Assembly: GCA_965277435.1 (NCBI GenBank)
Contig: OZ255821.1
Span: forward strand, 2,728,001 to 2,792,000
Reading direction: 5' to 3'
Origin: Bog-105 sp965277435
Lineage (GTDB): Bacteria; Acidobacteriota; Terriglobia; Bryobacterales; Bryobacteraceae
DNA: 64,000 nucleotides
In this document: piece after piece, positions 45,233 through 53,653 of the stretch
Numbering within the stretch: position 1 is the stretch's first letter
Layout of the letters: every line of letters starts with the position of its first letter
The notes under the pieces: model-generated
Told to the model about the DNA's origin: nothing
The model's database searches: none
What the model saw: the letters and a program-made list of their open reading frames with translations, nothing else
Program-made: the position numbers and the translations under genes

Positions 45233-47010
45233 ACGCGAATCTTTCCATAGCCACTCTAAAAGAGCAGTACCAGTCTGGTACAACGACTCCGGAAAACGTG
45301 ATAAATGCGATTTACGACCGGATCGAAGCCGTGACCGCTCATCCCGTCTGGATCACTCTAGTGCCGCGTGCCGCCGCGCTGAGTCGTCTGCAAGATCGCG
45401 CTCTGCCGCTCTATGGGATTCCGTTCGCCGTAAAGGACAATATGGATGTCGCAGGCTTACCAACCACAGCCGGCTGCCCCGCTTACGCCTACACGCCAGA
45501 CAAAACCTCCTTTGTTGTAGACCGCCTTCAGCAAGCCGGGGCGATTCTGATTGGCAAAACAAACCTCGATCAGTTCGCTACCGGGCTGGTAGGTACCCGT
45601 TCTCCCTATGGCGCTTCTTCCTCCGTGTTCAATTGCAAATACATTTCTGGAGGTTCGAGTGCAGGCTCCGCAGTCGCGGTTGCGAGCGGTCTAGTGAGCT
45701 TTGCGCTCGGCACCGATACGGCGGGCTCGGGACGTGTGCCGGCCGCTTTCAACAACATCGTCGGTCTGAAGCCATCACGCGGACTGCTCAGTACGGCCGG
45801 GGTCGTACCTGCCTGCCGCTCGCTCGATTGCGTGTCTATCTTCGCCTTATCGTGCGCCGATGCTGCTGCGGTCTTCGACATCGCCAGGTCGATGGATGCA
45901 AGCGATCCGTTCAGCCGCGCATGCCCGGCCGTCGTGCCGCCACTCGTCACGCGCGCTCGAGTTGGCATACCACGACCCGCCCAGCTTGAATTTTTCGGCA
46001 ATCAGGAATACGCGCGACTTTACTCTGAAACAATTTCCTTTCTGGCCGGCGCAGGACATTCCGTGCTCGAAGTAGATCTCGAGCCCCTTCTGGCAGCCGC
46101 CCTACTGCTCTACGCCGGACCTTATGTAGCGGAACGCTTTGCCGCCGTCGGCGAGTTCGTCAAAGCGCATCCTGATCAAGTCGACGCGACCGTTGGACAG
46201 ATCATCCTGGGATCGGAAAAGTGGTCGGCGGTTGAGGCTTTCGAAGCTCTTTACACATTGCAAAAATTGAAACAGCAGACCGCGCCCGTGTGGGACAAGA
46301 TCGACATCCTGCTGCTCCCGACTGCGCCAACCACCTACACGATCGAAGAAATCAACCTCGATCCTGTCAAGTTGAACTCAAATCTCGGCTACTACACGAA
46401 TTTCGTAAATCTGCTCGACCTTTGCGGAGTGGCGGTTCCCGCCGGCTTCACGCACAGCGGCTTGCCATTTGGAGTTACCGCCATCGGCCCTGCCTTTTCC
46501 GAACCTAATGTTTTGCGCCTCGCAGATCTCATCCAGCACGCCCGCGTATCCTTCTCCGGCAATCGCGTCGCCCCAGTTTCGGACAACCCGTTGCAACCGC
46601 CCGTGAACACCTCTGGCCATGTCTCACTCGGAGTCATGGGCGCGCACCTTTCCGGCCAGCCGTTGAATCATCAACTCACCGATCGGGGCGCAACCCTTCT
46701 CACCACAACCCGCACGTCCCCGAATTACAAATTTTACGCGCTTACCAACACCAAACCCGCCAAGCCCGGACTCATCCGCGTACCCGGATTTACCGGCCCC
46801 GGCATCGAAATCGAAATCTGGTCGATACCCGAAACGCAATTCGGCAGCTTCGTCGCTGAGGTGCCTTCACCGCTCGCCATAGGAAGCTGCAAACTGCAGG
46901 ATGGAACTACCGTAAAAGGTTTTCTCTGTGAACCGTACGCCGTAGTCGGAATGCCGGAGATCACCAGCCTCGGCAGCTGGCGAAACTATCTGCAATCGCT
47001 TCAGCGTTGA
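45229..47010 (+). CDS. Allophanate hydrolase
   Basis: This 593-residue enzyme splits allophanate into ammonia and CO2, the last step of urea or guanidine use. The N-terminal amidase-signature domain has the catalytic Lys in FAVKDNMDVAG and the Ser pair in GGSSAGSAVAV, with the Ser nucleophile in GTDTAGSGRVPA. The C-terminal domain (from about 470, FYALTNTKPAKPGLIR) is the extra domain of true allophanate hydrolases. The start at 45229 overlaps the carboxylase stop; the open frame further upstream is a shadow of the carboxylase gene. Its 3' end overlaps the convergent kinase gene by 10 bases. Confidence 0.9.
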   Translation: MNANLSIATLKEQYQSGTTTPENVINAIYDRIEAVTAHPVWITLVPRAAALSRLQDRALPLYGIPFAVKDNMDVAGLPTTAGCPAYAYTPDKTSFVVDRLQQAGAILIGKTNLDQFATGLVGTRSPYGASSSVFNCKYISGGSSAGSAVAVASGLVSFALGTDTAGSGRVPAAFNNIVGLKPSRGLLSTAGVVPACRSLDCVSIFALSCADAAAVFDIARSMDASDPFSRACPAVVPPLVTRARVGIPRPAQLEFFGNQEYARLYSETISFLAGAGHSVLEVDLEPLLAAALLLYAGPYVAERFAAVGEFVKAHPDQVDATVGQIILGSEKWSAVEAFEALYTLQKLKQQTAPVWDKIDILLLPTAPTTYTIEEINLDPVKLNSNLGYYTNFVNLLDLCGVAVPAGFTHSGLPFGVTAIGPAFSEPNVLRLADLIQHARVSFSGNRVAPVSDNPLQPPVNTSGHVSLGVMGAHLSGQPLNHQLTDRGATLLTTTRTSPNYKFYALTNTKPAKPGLIRVPGFTGPGIEIEIWSIPETQFGSFVAEVPSPLAIGSCKLQDGTTVKGFLCEPYAVVGMPEITSLGSWRNYLQSLQR

Positions 47011-48047
47011 ATGCGACCCGATCCGCCTCCGCGCACCAGTGCAAACACTTCATCGGCTGTGAAGCGGTTATAGTCGCCCGGCAACGAGTGTTTCAAAGAC
47101 GACGCGGCCACGGCGAATTCGAGACTCTCCTGATCCGACGGCAGATTTAAAAAACCATAAATCAGGCCCGCTGCAAAGCTGTCTCCGCCGCCCACCCGAT
47201 CGACAATATGGGTGATCTCGTATTGACGGCTCAAGAGAAATTCACTGCGGTTGTGCAGACATGCCGACCAGCCGTTATGCGATGCACTGCGCGACTCCCG
47301 CAGCGTGATAGCAATCTTTGAAAGGTTTGGGTAAAGTCCCAGCACCGCCTCGGCCAGTTGTTTATACTTCTGCTGGTCGAGTTCTCCGCCGTGTACGTCC
47401 ACATCCGTTTCGATACCCAAACACTTCTGGCAATCTTCTTCATTCGCAATGCAGACATCCGCATGTTTCACCAGTTCCGGCATTACATCCTGCGGCGATC
47501 GCCCCCACTTCCACAGGTTCTTTCGAAAATTTAAATCAACCGAAGTCTTCGCGCCCAGGCTTTTCGCTGTTTCGAGTGACTCTACCGCGAGTGCCGCCGC
47601 CGTGTCGCTCAACGCAGGTGTAATTCCGGTAATGTGAAACCAACCCACATTCTCTAAGACTTTATCCCAACGGATGCTGCCTGGCTTGGCGAGTGCAATC
47701 GCGCTACCCGCACGATCATAAACCACTTTTGAGGGGCGCTGGTTCGCTCCCGCCTCAACAAAATAAATTCCTAAACGGCCTGGGCCTCGCACAATGTGTT
47801 GCGTCTCTACCCCAAATCGCCGCAGCTCCCCAATACAGGCGTCTGCCAGCGGGTTGTTATCTGGCAGTACAGTGATGTAACGGCTGGCGCCTCCAAATTG
47901 CGCAATCGACACCGCTACGTTAGCCTCGCCCCCACCCCACGTCGCGACAAACTCCGAAGTCTGAAGAAAGCGCTCAAAGCCTGGAGGCGAGAGCCGTAAC
48001 ATGATTTCTCCGAACGTGGCAACAAGATGATTTCCTGCAGGTGGCAT
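47001..48047 (-). CDS. PfkB-family 2-keto-3-deoxygluconate-type kinase
   Basis: This is a ribokinase-family sugar kinase of about 348 residues, with the N-terminal FGEIMLRLSPPGFERFLQT start typical of KDG kinases, WGGGEANVAVSIAQFGG, and the C-terminal anion hole and catalytic base DRVGGGDSFAAG. It would phosphorylate 2-keto-3-deoxy-gluconate or -galactonate. An alternative ATG at 48083 adds 12 residues of no family similarity. Divergent from the dehydratase-aldolase pair (48137-50042) that supplies and consumes its substrates. Confidence 0.85.
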   Translation of the reverse strand: MPPAGNHLVATFGEIMLRLSPPGFERFLQTSEFVATWGGGEANVAVSIAQFGGASRYITVLPDNNPLADACIGELRRFGVETQHIVRGPGRLGIYFVEAGANQRPSKVVYDRAGSAIALAKPGSIRWDKVLENVGWFHITGITPALSDTAAALAVESLETAKSLGAKTSVDLNFRKNLWKWGRSPQDVMPELVKHADVCIANEEDCQKCLGIETDVDVHGGELDQQKYKQLAEAVLGLYPNLSKIAITLRESRSASHNGWSACLHNRSEFLLSRQYEITHIVDRVGGGDSFAAGLIYGFLNLPSDQESLEFAVAASSLKHSLPGDYNRFTADEVFALVRGGGSGRIQR

Positions 48048-48136
48048 GGGAGGCACTTCATCGAAAATACCGCAACCATCCAATCACTTGCTCGCGAGAG
48101 ATATACTAAGCGGGTTTAGCTGTCCACTCCCACCCG

Positions 48137-49372
48137 ATGAATCGTCGAGACATCCTGAAAAGTCTGGCAGCGGCCTCGTTGCTGCCATTCACGAGCAGCC
48201 GCGCGTACGCCGCAATTTCGCCCATGAAGATCACACGGGTGCGGTTGTACACGCCGCCTGACCCGAGCCCGGTTTTCAATCAGAGCGACCACGTTGTCAC
48301 CATCGAAACTGATGCTGGTGTTACAGGAATCGGCGAAGGTGGTTCCAAAGAAATGTTCGAGCAGTGTGCCGGACGTCTGATTGGAAAAGATCCGCAATAC
48401 ATCGAGCGCCTATGGCAGGATATGTCGCGCGCGTTTTTCTACCCGGCGGGGCGCGAAAAAGAAGATGCCTTGGGAGCGCTCGATCTGGCACTCTGGGACA
48501 TAAAAGGTAAGGTGCAGAAGTCACCGGTACATCAGTTGCTCGGCGGCATGACGCGCAATTATTGTGAGTGCTATAACACGGCTGGCATAGTTCCTGGCAT
48601 GCACGCCGGAATGAGCGTCAAGGAGCGGGCGCAACTCACCATTGAAGCTGGTTATCGCGCTTTCCGCATGGGCGCGGCCGACGCGCCGGCTAACACTACG
48701 TTCAACACGCGGGAGCGTCTCAATGTGCTCCGCTCGCAGTGCGCCGAGGCGCGCGAGGGTGTAGGAAAAAATGGCGACTGGGTGGTCGATTTTCACCAGC
48801 GATTCGATCTCTCCGACGCCATCCGCGGCTGCAACCTGATCGAGGAATTCGCCCCATTCTTTGTAGAAGATCCTGTGCGTGCCGAAGCTTTCAACCAGGA
48901 CGTGCCCATCTTGCGCAAGAAGGTGAACGTTCCCATAGCAGCCGGCGAAGAGTGGGGCAATCGCTGGGACTTCAATTCACTCGTTGAAAATCATGACATC
49001 GATTATGTGCGCGCAACTCTACCCAACGTCGGCGGCATCACCGAAATGATGAAAATTGCCGCCCTCTGCGAGACGCATTTCATCGGCATTGTTCCCCATT
49101 TCACCGGACCCATCGCTACCGCGGCGCTTGTCAATTCTCTCGGCACGTTTTCAGGGCCGCTGCTGATGGAATACAACTTCCAGGGAAGGGAACTGCGGCA
49201 CCTGCCCGTTTGCCTCGACTTCAAGAATGGCAAACTCTATCCGAACGAGCGCCCGGGCTTGGGAGTCGAGCTGAACATGAAGCAATTGAAATTGGTGACC
49301 GAAGTCACCGAGCCGGCCACCAGGCGCGCCCAGACTTACTTCCGCCCTGATGGATCCATCACTAACTGGTGA
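48137..49372 (+). CDS. Enolase-superfamily sugar-acid dehydratase with apparent export signal
   Basis: This 411-residue mandelate-racemase-group enzyme has metal ligands in VVDFHQRF, FFVEDP and AAGEEWGNRWD and a catalytic His in IVPHFTGP. It is most like the D-galactonate/mannonate dehydratases that make 2-keto-3-deoxy acids. The adjacent KDG kinase and KDPG aldolase agree with a De Ley-Doudoroff-type pathway. The N-terminus MNRRDILKSLAAASLLPFTS ending RAYAA looks like a Tat signal, unusual for a catabolic dehydratase. The exact sugar acid cannot be told. Confidence 0.82.
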   Translation: MNRRDILKSLAAASLLPFTSSRAYAAISPMKITRVRLYTPPDPSPVFNQSDHVVTIETDAGVTGIGEGGSKEMFEQCAGRLIGKDPQYIERLWQDMSRAFFYPAGREKEDALGALDLALWDIKGKVQKSPVHQLLGGMTRNYCECYNTAGIVPGMHAGMSVKERAQLTIEAGYRAFRMGAADAPANTTFNTRERLNVLRSQCAEAREGVGKNGDWVVDFHQRFDLSDAIRGCNLIEEFAPFFVEDPVRAEAFNQDVPILRKKVNVPIAAGEEWGNRWDFNSLVENHDIDYVRATLPNVGGITEMMKIAALCETHFIGIVPHFTGPIATAALVNSLGTFSGPLLMEYNFQGRELRHLPVCLDFKNGKLYPNERPGLGVELNMKQLKLVTEVTEPATRRAQTYFRPDGSITNW

Positions 49373-49394
49373 CAGTAACCCCCGCCATCCGACT

Positions 49395-50042
49395 ATGAAC
49401 AGTGCAGAAGCAGTTCAGCAAATCAAGGCGATCGGTATCGTGCCGATCATTCGCGCGGCAAATCCGGAAGCAGCGATCCATGCCGCGGAGGCCATCAGTG
49501 AGGGCGGCATTCCCTGCGCGGAGATCACGATGACGGTTCCTGGCGCCCTTCGCGCGCTGGAAGAAGTCGCCAAACGCTTTGGCAATCGACTGCTGCTCGG
49601 CGCAGGCACCGTGCTCGATCCTGAAACTGCTCGCGCTTGCCTGCTGGCCGGCGCCGAATTTTTTGTCACCCCAAGCCTGAATCTCCGCACCATCGAATTT
49701 GCCAAACGCTACTCGAAGGCGATCTTCCCTGGAGCTCTCACGCCTACTGAGATCGTCGGGGCCTGGCAGGCTGGCGCGGACGGTATCAAGATCTTTCCCT
49801 GCAGCGCACTCGGCGGCGCATCCTACATCAAAGCTCTTCGCGGACCATTCCCGCAAATCGATTTTGTTCCAACTGGCGGAGTTAACTTAGAAACTATTGC
49901 CGACTTTTTCAAAGCGGGCTGTTCCGCGGTTGGCGTAGGCGGCGAACTCGTCGATTCTGCCGCACTATCTTCGGGCAACTACCAACTTATCGAGCGGCGC
50001 GCGCGCGAATTTCGCACAGCAGTCGAGGGCGCGCGCACATGA
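49395..50042 (+). CDS. KDPG/KDPGal aldolase
   Basis: This 215-residue class I aldolase cleaves 2-keto-3-deoxy-6-phosphogluconate (or the galactonate form) to pyruvate and glyceraldehyde 3-phosphate. Motifs: GIVPIIRAANPE, GAGTVLDPETA, FFVTPSLN, PGALTPTEI and DGIKIFPCSALGG, the last with the Schiff-base Lys. The start is the ATG at 49395; the open frame from 49350 overlaps the dehydratase. It ends as ATGA with the next gene. With the dehydratase and divergent kinase it completes the pathway. Confidence 0.88.
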   Translation: MNSAEAVQQIKAIGIVPIIRAANPEAAIHAAEAISEGGIPCAEITMTVPGALRALEEVAKRFGNRLLLGAGTVLDPETARACLLAGAEFFVTPSLNLRTIEFAKRYSKAIFPGALTPTEIVGAWQAGADGIKIFPCSALGGASYIKALRGPFPQIDFVPTGGVNLETIADFFKAGCSAVGVGGELVDSAALSSGNYQLIERRAREFRTAVEGART

Positions 50043-51256
50043 TCGAACAAAAATCCGAAGTGGATGTCATCGCGCCGATCAGCCAGACCGCGGTCGCACG
50101 CAATGTCGCGGTCGACGCTTATCGCGGTCTCGTGATGATCCTCATGATGGGCGAGGTGCTGAACCTCGCGCGTGTTTCGCGCTTTCACCCCGGAAACGTT
50201 TTCTGGCAGCTCCTCGCCTTCAATCAAACTCATGTCGAATGGGCCGGATGCTCTCTCCACGACATGATCCAGCCCTCGTTTTCTTTCCTGGTTGGCGTAG
50301 CCTTGCCATACTCCATCGCCACCCGGCTACGCCGAGGCGGCACGCCCGGTCGCATGTTCGCCCATGCCCTCTGGCGCTCGTTGCTTCTCATCGCGTTGGG
50401 CATTTTTCTGCGCTCCATCAACAAGACGCAAACCTACTTCACTTTCGAAGACACTCTCACGCAGATCGGCCTTGGCTATCCGTTCCTTTTCCTCCTTGGC
50501 TTCAAGCCGCCCAAATGGCAATGGACTGCCTTCGGGCTCATTCTGGGGATCTACTGGTTGCTGTGGGCTTTGTATCCGCTGCCTGGCCCGAACTTTGACT
50601 ATGCAGCGGTGGGAGTTCCCGCCGGTTGGGCTCACAACTTCAGCGGCTTTGCCGCGCACTGGAACAAGAACAGCAACTTCGGTAACGCCTTCGATCAGTG
50701 GTTCCTGAATCTCTTCCCGCGCACTCAGCCGTTCGTCGCCAATGAAGGCGGCTATCTGACTCTCAGCTTCATTCCCACGCTCGGCACCATGATTCTCGGG
50801 CTGGTGGCGGGACGCTGGTTCCGCGCTTCCGCGCCGGCCATTCCCTTCAAGCGCTTCCTCTTGGCAGCCGTGATCGGTATTGCCGCCGGAGTGCTTTTGC
50901 ATGTTACCGGCATCTGCCCCATAGTCAAACGAATCTGGACCCCGGCATGGACTCTCTTCAGCGGTGGCATTTGCTTCTTATTCCTGGCCGCATTCAGCTG
51001 GGTCATCGATTTCAAGGGCTATCGCAAGTGGGCTTTCCCGCTCGTTGTCGTGGGCATGAACTCGATCGCCGCTTATCTCATCGCTCATCTCTTTGAAGAC
51101 TTCATCACCGGCAGCTTTCGCACCAATCTCGGCGATCGCACGTTCCAAATCTTCGGACCCGGCTACTACACCCTGCTCTTGGGCGGCGCCGTGTTGCTCT
51201 TAGACTGGTACCTGCTCTTCTGGATGTACCGCCGCAAGCTCTTTCTAAAGATCTGA
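50039..51256 (+). CDS. HGSNAT/NagX-like multi-pass membrane acyltransferase
   Basis: This 405-residue protein has about ten membrane helices. The N-terminal motif DAYRGLVMILMM and the conserved HVEWAGCSLHDMIQPSF region with a candidate catalytic His match the DUF5009/heparan-alpha-glucosaminide N-acetyltransferase-like family. Such proteins are thought to acetylate sugars across the inner membrane. It is translationally coupled to the aldolase gene, so a link with sugar or sugar-acid use is likely. Confidence 0.8.
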   Translation: MIEQKSEVDVIAPISQTAVARNVAVDAYRGLVMILMMGEVLNLARVSRFHPGNVFWQLLAFNQTHVEWAGCSLHDMIQPSFSFLVGVALPYSIATRLRRGGTPGRMFAHALWRSLLLIALGIFLRSINKTQTYFTFEDTLTQIGLGYPFLFLLGFKPPKWQWTAFGLILGIYWLLWALYPLPGPNFDYAAVGVPAGWAHNFSGFAAHWNKNSNFGNAFDQWFLNLFPRTQPFVANEGGYLTLSFIPTLGTMILGLVAGRWFRASAPAIPFKRFLLAAVIGIAAGVLLHVTGICPIVKRIWTPAWTLFSGGICFLFLAAFSWVIDFKGYRKWAFPLVVVGMNSIAAYLIAHLFEDFITGSFRTNLGDRTFQIFGPGYYTLLLGGAVLLLDWYLLFWMYRRKLFLKI

Positions 51257-51274
51257 GAAGTGCGCTCTTGTGGA

Positions 51275-51305
51275 ACAGGCGTTTTCGCCTGTCACCATAG
51301 TGGTG
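51275..51305 (+). terminator. Twin hairpins after the sugar-acid operon
   Basis: ACAGGCG-TTTT-CGCCTGT (51275-51292) is a perfect 7-bp stem. It is followed at once by CACCA-TAG-TGGTG (51293-51305). The position, 19 bases after the acyltransferase stop, suits transcription ending or mRNA 3' protection. There is no T-run, so it is not a textbook terminator. Confidence 0.5.
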
Positions 51306-51458
51306 TTCTGCCCCGGGGTGACCGCGAAAATCCCGAAACACCGCTGGCTTTTGCGAGAGCATCCTTAACTAAGTGGAATTGGTATTAGCACGCCATCTTG
51401 GCGCGTAAGAAACTAAGAGCGCACAGGCCGCCCTGTAAGTCCGTATGGTCGTGTACCA

Positions 51459-51479
51459 GCCAGGAATCCACATCCTGGC
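51459..51479. repeat. Inverted repeat GCCAGGA / TCCTGGC
   Basis: A perfect 7-bp stem with a 7-base loop lies in the 260-base gap between the acyltransferase and S9 peptidase genes. It sits near the peptidase 3' end and may end transcription from that side. No gene was recognised in this gap. Confidence 0.4.
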
Positions 51480-51516
51480 GTTTGCGGGTCACGATAAGAA
51501 CTTCTTTTGATCACGG

Positions 51517-53547
51517 CTATCGGGCGGAGCTGGTGAGCTTTTGTGTGGAAGCCGTCAGATATTTGTCGTACCAGTCGAGGTAACGCTGATAGCGGTCGCG
51601 GATGAAACTGGGGCGAGTGAAGCCATGGAATTGGCCCGGGTAGATGACGAGTTCGGTCGGAACATGCAAGCTTTGTAGCGCTTCATACATCTGCTCGCCA
51701 CCCACCACAGGGACATTGAAATCCTTATCGCCACCCATGAACAACGTGGGCGTGTGAATGCGGTCAGCGTGGTAGAACGGGTAAGAAATTTTGATCCAGG
51801 CGGCTTCGTTTTTCCAGGGCGGCCCGATTTCGTTGTCGTACTGAAACACGTATTGATCGACTCCGTACATAGCGATCTGGTTGGCGCTGCCGGCGCCACT
51901 AATGGCAGCTTTGAAGCGGGTGTCTGAGGCGATGGTGTAGTCGGTGAGGATCCCGCCGTAACTCCACCCGCCGATGCCGAGGCGGTCGGGATCGACTATG
52001 CCCATTTTGACGACTTGGTTGACCGAGGCGAGCAGGTCCGCGACTTCTTTATGGCCCCAATCGCCAAAAATGCTTTCCTGGTATAGATGGCCCCGACCGG
52101 AACTGCCACGATAGTTCACGGCAAGCACCAGGTAGCCGTGAGCCGCGAAGAACTGATGTTCGAAGCTAAAGGAATGGCCGTCCTGCCCGTTGGGGCCGCC
52201 ATGAATGCGCAGAAGCAATGGATACCGCTTGCCGGCTTCGAAATTGGCGGGCTTGGTTAGTAGGCCGTGCACCTCGGCGTCATCCGTACTTTTTGCCGTG
52301 ACATCTTCAACTGAACCGAGTTCGAGAGCGCTCATCAGCCGATCGTTCTGATGGCTCAAGAGACGCAGTGAACCGTTATCCATAGCAAAGACGGCGGCCG
52401 GTGCGTGATCATTCGAAATGAGAAGCGCGGTGTGACCAGATTGCGAAGAGAGCGAGGATGCGACCATCGGCTGGCCCAGCAGCCGTTCGACTGAGCCGCC
52501 GGAAACAGAAACTTGGGCGGGGTATTCGGAGCGGTCGTCGGCGACCAGGAAGAGCAGCGAACGGCCGTCCTTAGAAAAAGCGGGCGCAGTCACTCCGCGG
52601 TCGAGCTTCGCGGTGACTATCTGCGGATTACCCCCGGCAGCCGGGACTACCGCCAGCCGGTTCAAGTTATAGGCGCCGAACTTGGCGTCACTGCCCTGGA
52701 GATAAGCGATCAACTTGCTGTCGGGGCTCCAGGCGAGGTGGCCGGAATCGGGCCCGGGATGCGTCGTAAGTCGGCGTGGCGTAGCGTGCGGTTTAGCCTC
52801 CACCACGAAGATGTCGGTGTTTTCGCTGCGGTCGGGATCTTTGTCCTGATTACTGACGAACGCTAGCTGGCTGCCGTCGGGCGACCAGGCGATGTTTTCT
52901 TCGTCAAAGTTCCCGCTGGTCACCGGCTCAAGCTTCTCGGTGGAAATTTCAAACAGATAAATGTGATTGTGCTTGTTATTCAGATAGCCTTCGATGTCCT
53001 GCTTAAAGTGATAACGGTCGAGCACGATCGGCTTGGGCGGTTTCGGGGCAGCCGGTTTCAAGGGATCCGGTTCGGGCTCGTCTTTCTCGCGCAACACCAG
53101 CGCCAGACGGCTGGAATCGGGCGCCCACTCGTAATCAGAAATCGAATACTCCTTCAGATGCGTGAGCTGGCGCGCTTCGCCGCCCCGTCGATCGATCACC
53201 CATACCTGGGCGCCTTTCGCCTGGCCGGCCCGAGACGAGGTGAACGAGAGATACTTGCCGTCCGGACTCCAACGCGGTGAGCTCTCCGATTCAGAACCGT
53301 TGGTAAGTTGCACTTCCTGCGTGCCGTCCCAATTAGCCATCCAGATGTGATTGAGACGTTTATCGGCATCGTGATCGATGGTGGAAACGGTGTAAGCGAC
53401 CCATTGACCGTCGGGCGAAACCTGCGGGCCGGCGACGTCGTGTAGGTGTGCCAGATCGTCCAGCGTGAGGGAGCGTTTGTTAGCTTGCTCTCCCAAAGCA
53501 ACGGAGGAGGCGAGAAGAAGGACGGCCAAAAGTCTGCGGGATGCCAT
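51517..53547 (-). CDS. Exported S9 family (prolyl-oligopeptidase-like) peptidase
   Basis: This is a 676-residue serine peptidase with a signal peptide (MASRRLLAVLLLASSVALG). An N-terminal PD40/WD40-like propeller (about residues 30-400, e.g. SPDGSQLAFVSNQ, SPDGKYLSFTSSRAG) precedes an alpha/beta-hydrolase domain. The triad is Ser near 527 (GGWSYGG), Asp near 606 (MGGDKDFNVP) and His near 640 (GQFHGF). The layout is that of dipeptidyl/acylaminoacyl peptidases that trim short peptides in the periplasm. It stands alone. Confidence 0.9.
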   Translation of the reverse strand: MASRRLLAVLLLASSVALGEQANKRSLTLDDLAHLHDVAGPQVSPDGQWVAYTVSTIDHDADKRLNHIWMANWDGTQEVQLTNGSESESSPRWSPDGKYLSFTSSRAGQAKGAQVWVIDRRGGEARQLTHLKEYSISDYEWAPDSSRLALVLREKDEPEPDPLKPAAPKPPKPIVLDRYHFKQDIEGYLNNKHNHIYLFEISTEKLEPVTSGNFDEENIAWSPDGSQLAFVSNQDKDPDRSENTDIFVVEAKPHATPRRLTTHPGPDSGHLAWSPDSKLIAYLQGSDAKFGAYNLNRLAVVPAAGGNPQIVTAKLDRGVTAPAFSKDGRSLLFLVADDRSEYPAQVSVSGGSVERLLGQPMVASSLSSQSGHTALLISNDHAPAAVFAMDNGSLRLLSHQNDRLMSALELGSVEDVTAKSTDDAEVHGLLTKPANFEAGKRYPLLLRIHGGPNGQDGHSFSFEHQFFAAHGYLVLAVNYRGSSGRGHLYQESIFGDWGHKEVADLLASVNQVVKMGIVDPDRLGIGGWSYGGILTDYTIASDTRFKAAISGAGSANQIAMYGVDQYVFQYDNEIGPPWKNEAAWIKISYPFYHADRIHTPTLFMGGDKDFNVPVVGGEQMYEALQSLHVPTELVIYPGQFHGFTRPSFIRDRYQRYLDWYDKYLTASTQKLTSSAR

Positions 53548-53653
53548 GCCAAAGAGTGTAGAGCAACGGGTGTCAGCAAGAAAAAAACGATAGCTGAACT
53601 TACCTCGACTGAGAGAGAATTCGGGCTCGCTTCACTTGTCTTACTTACGACCC

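Noticed and set aside
51398..51583. Small open frame in the gap before the S9 peptidase gene
   Set aside because: No ribosome site, low-quality composition, and it runs into the peptidase gene on the other strand.
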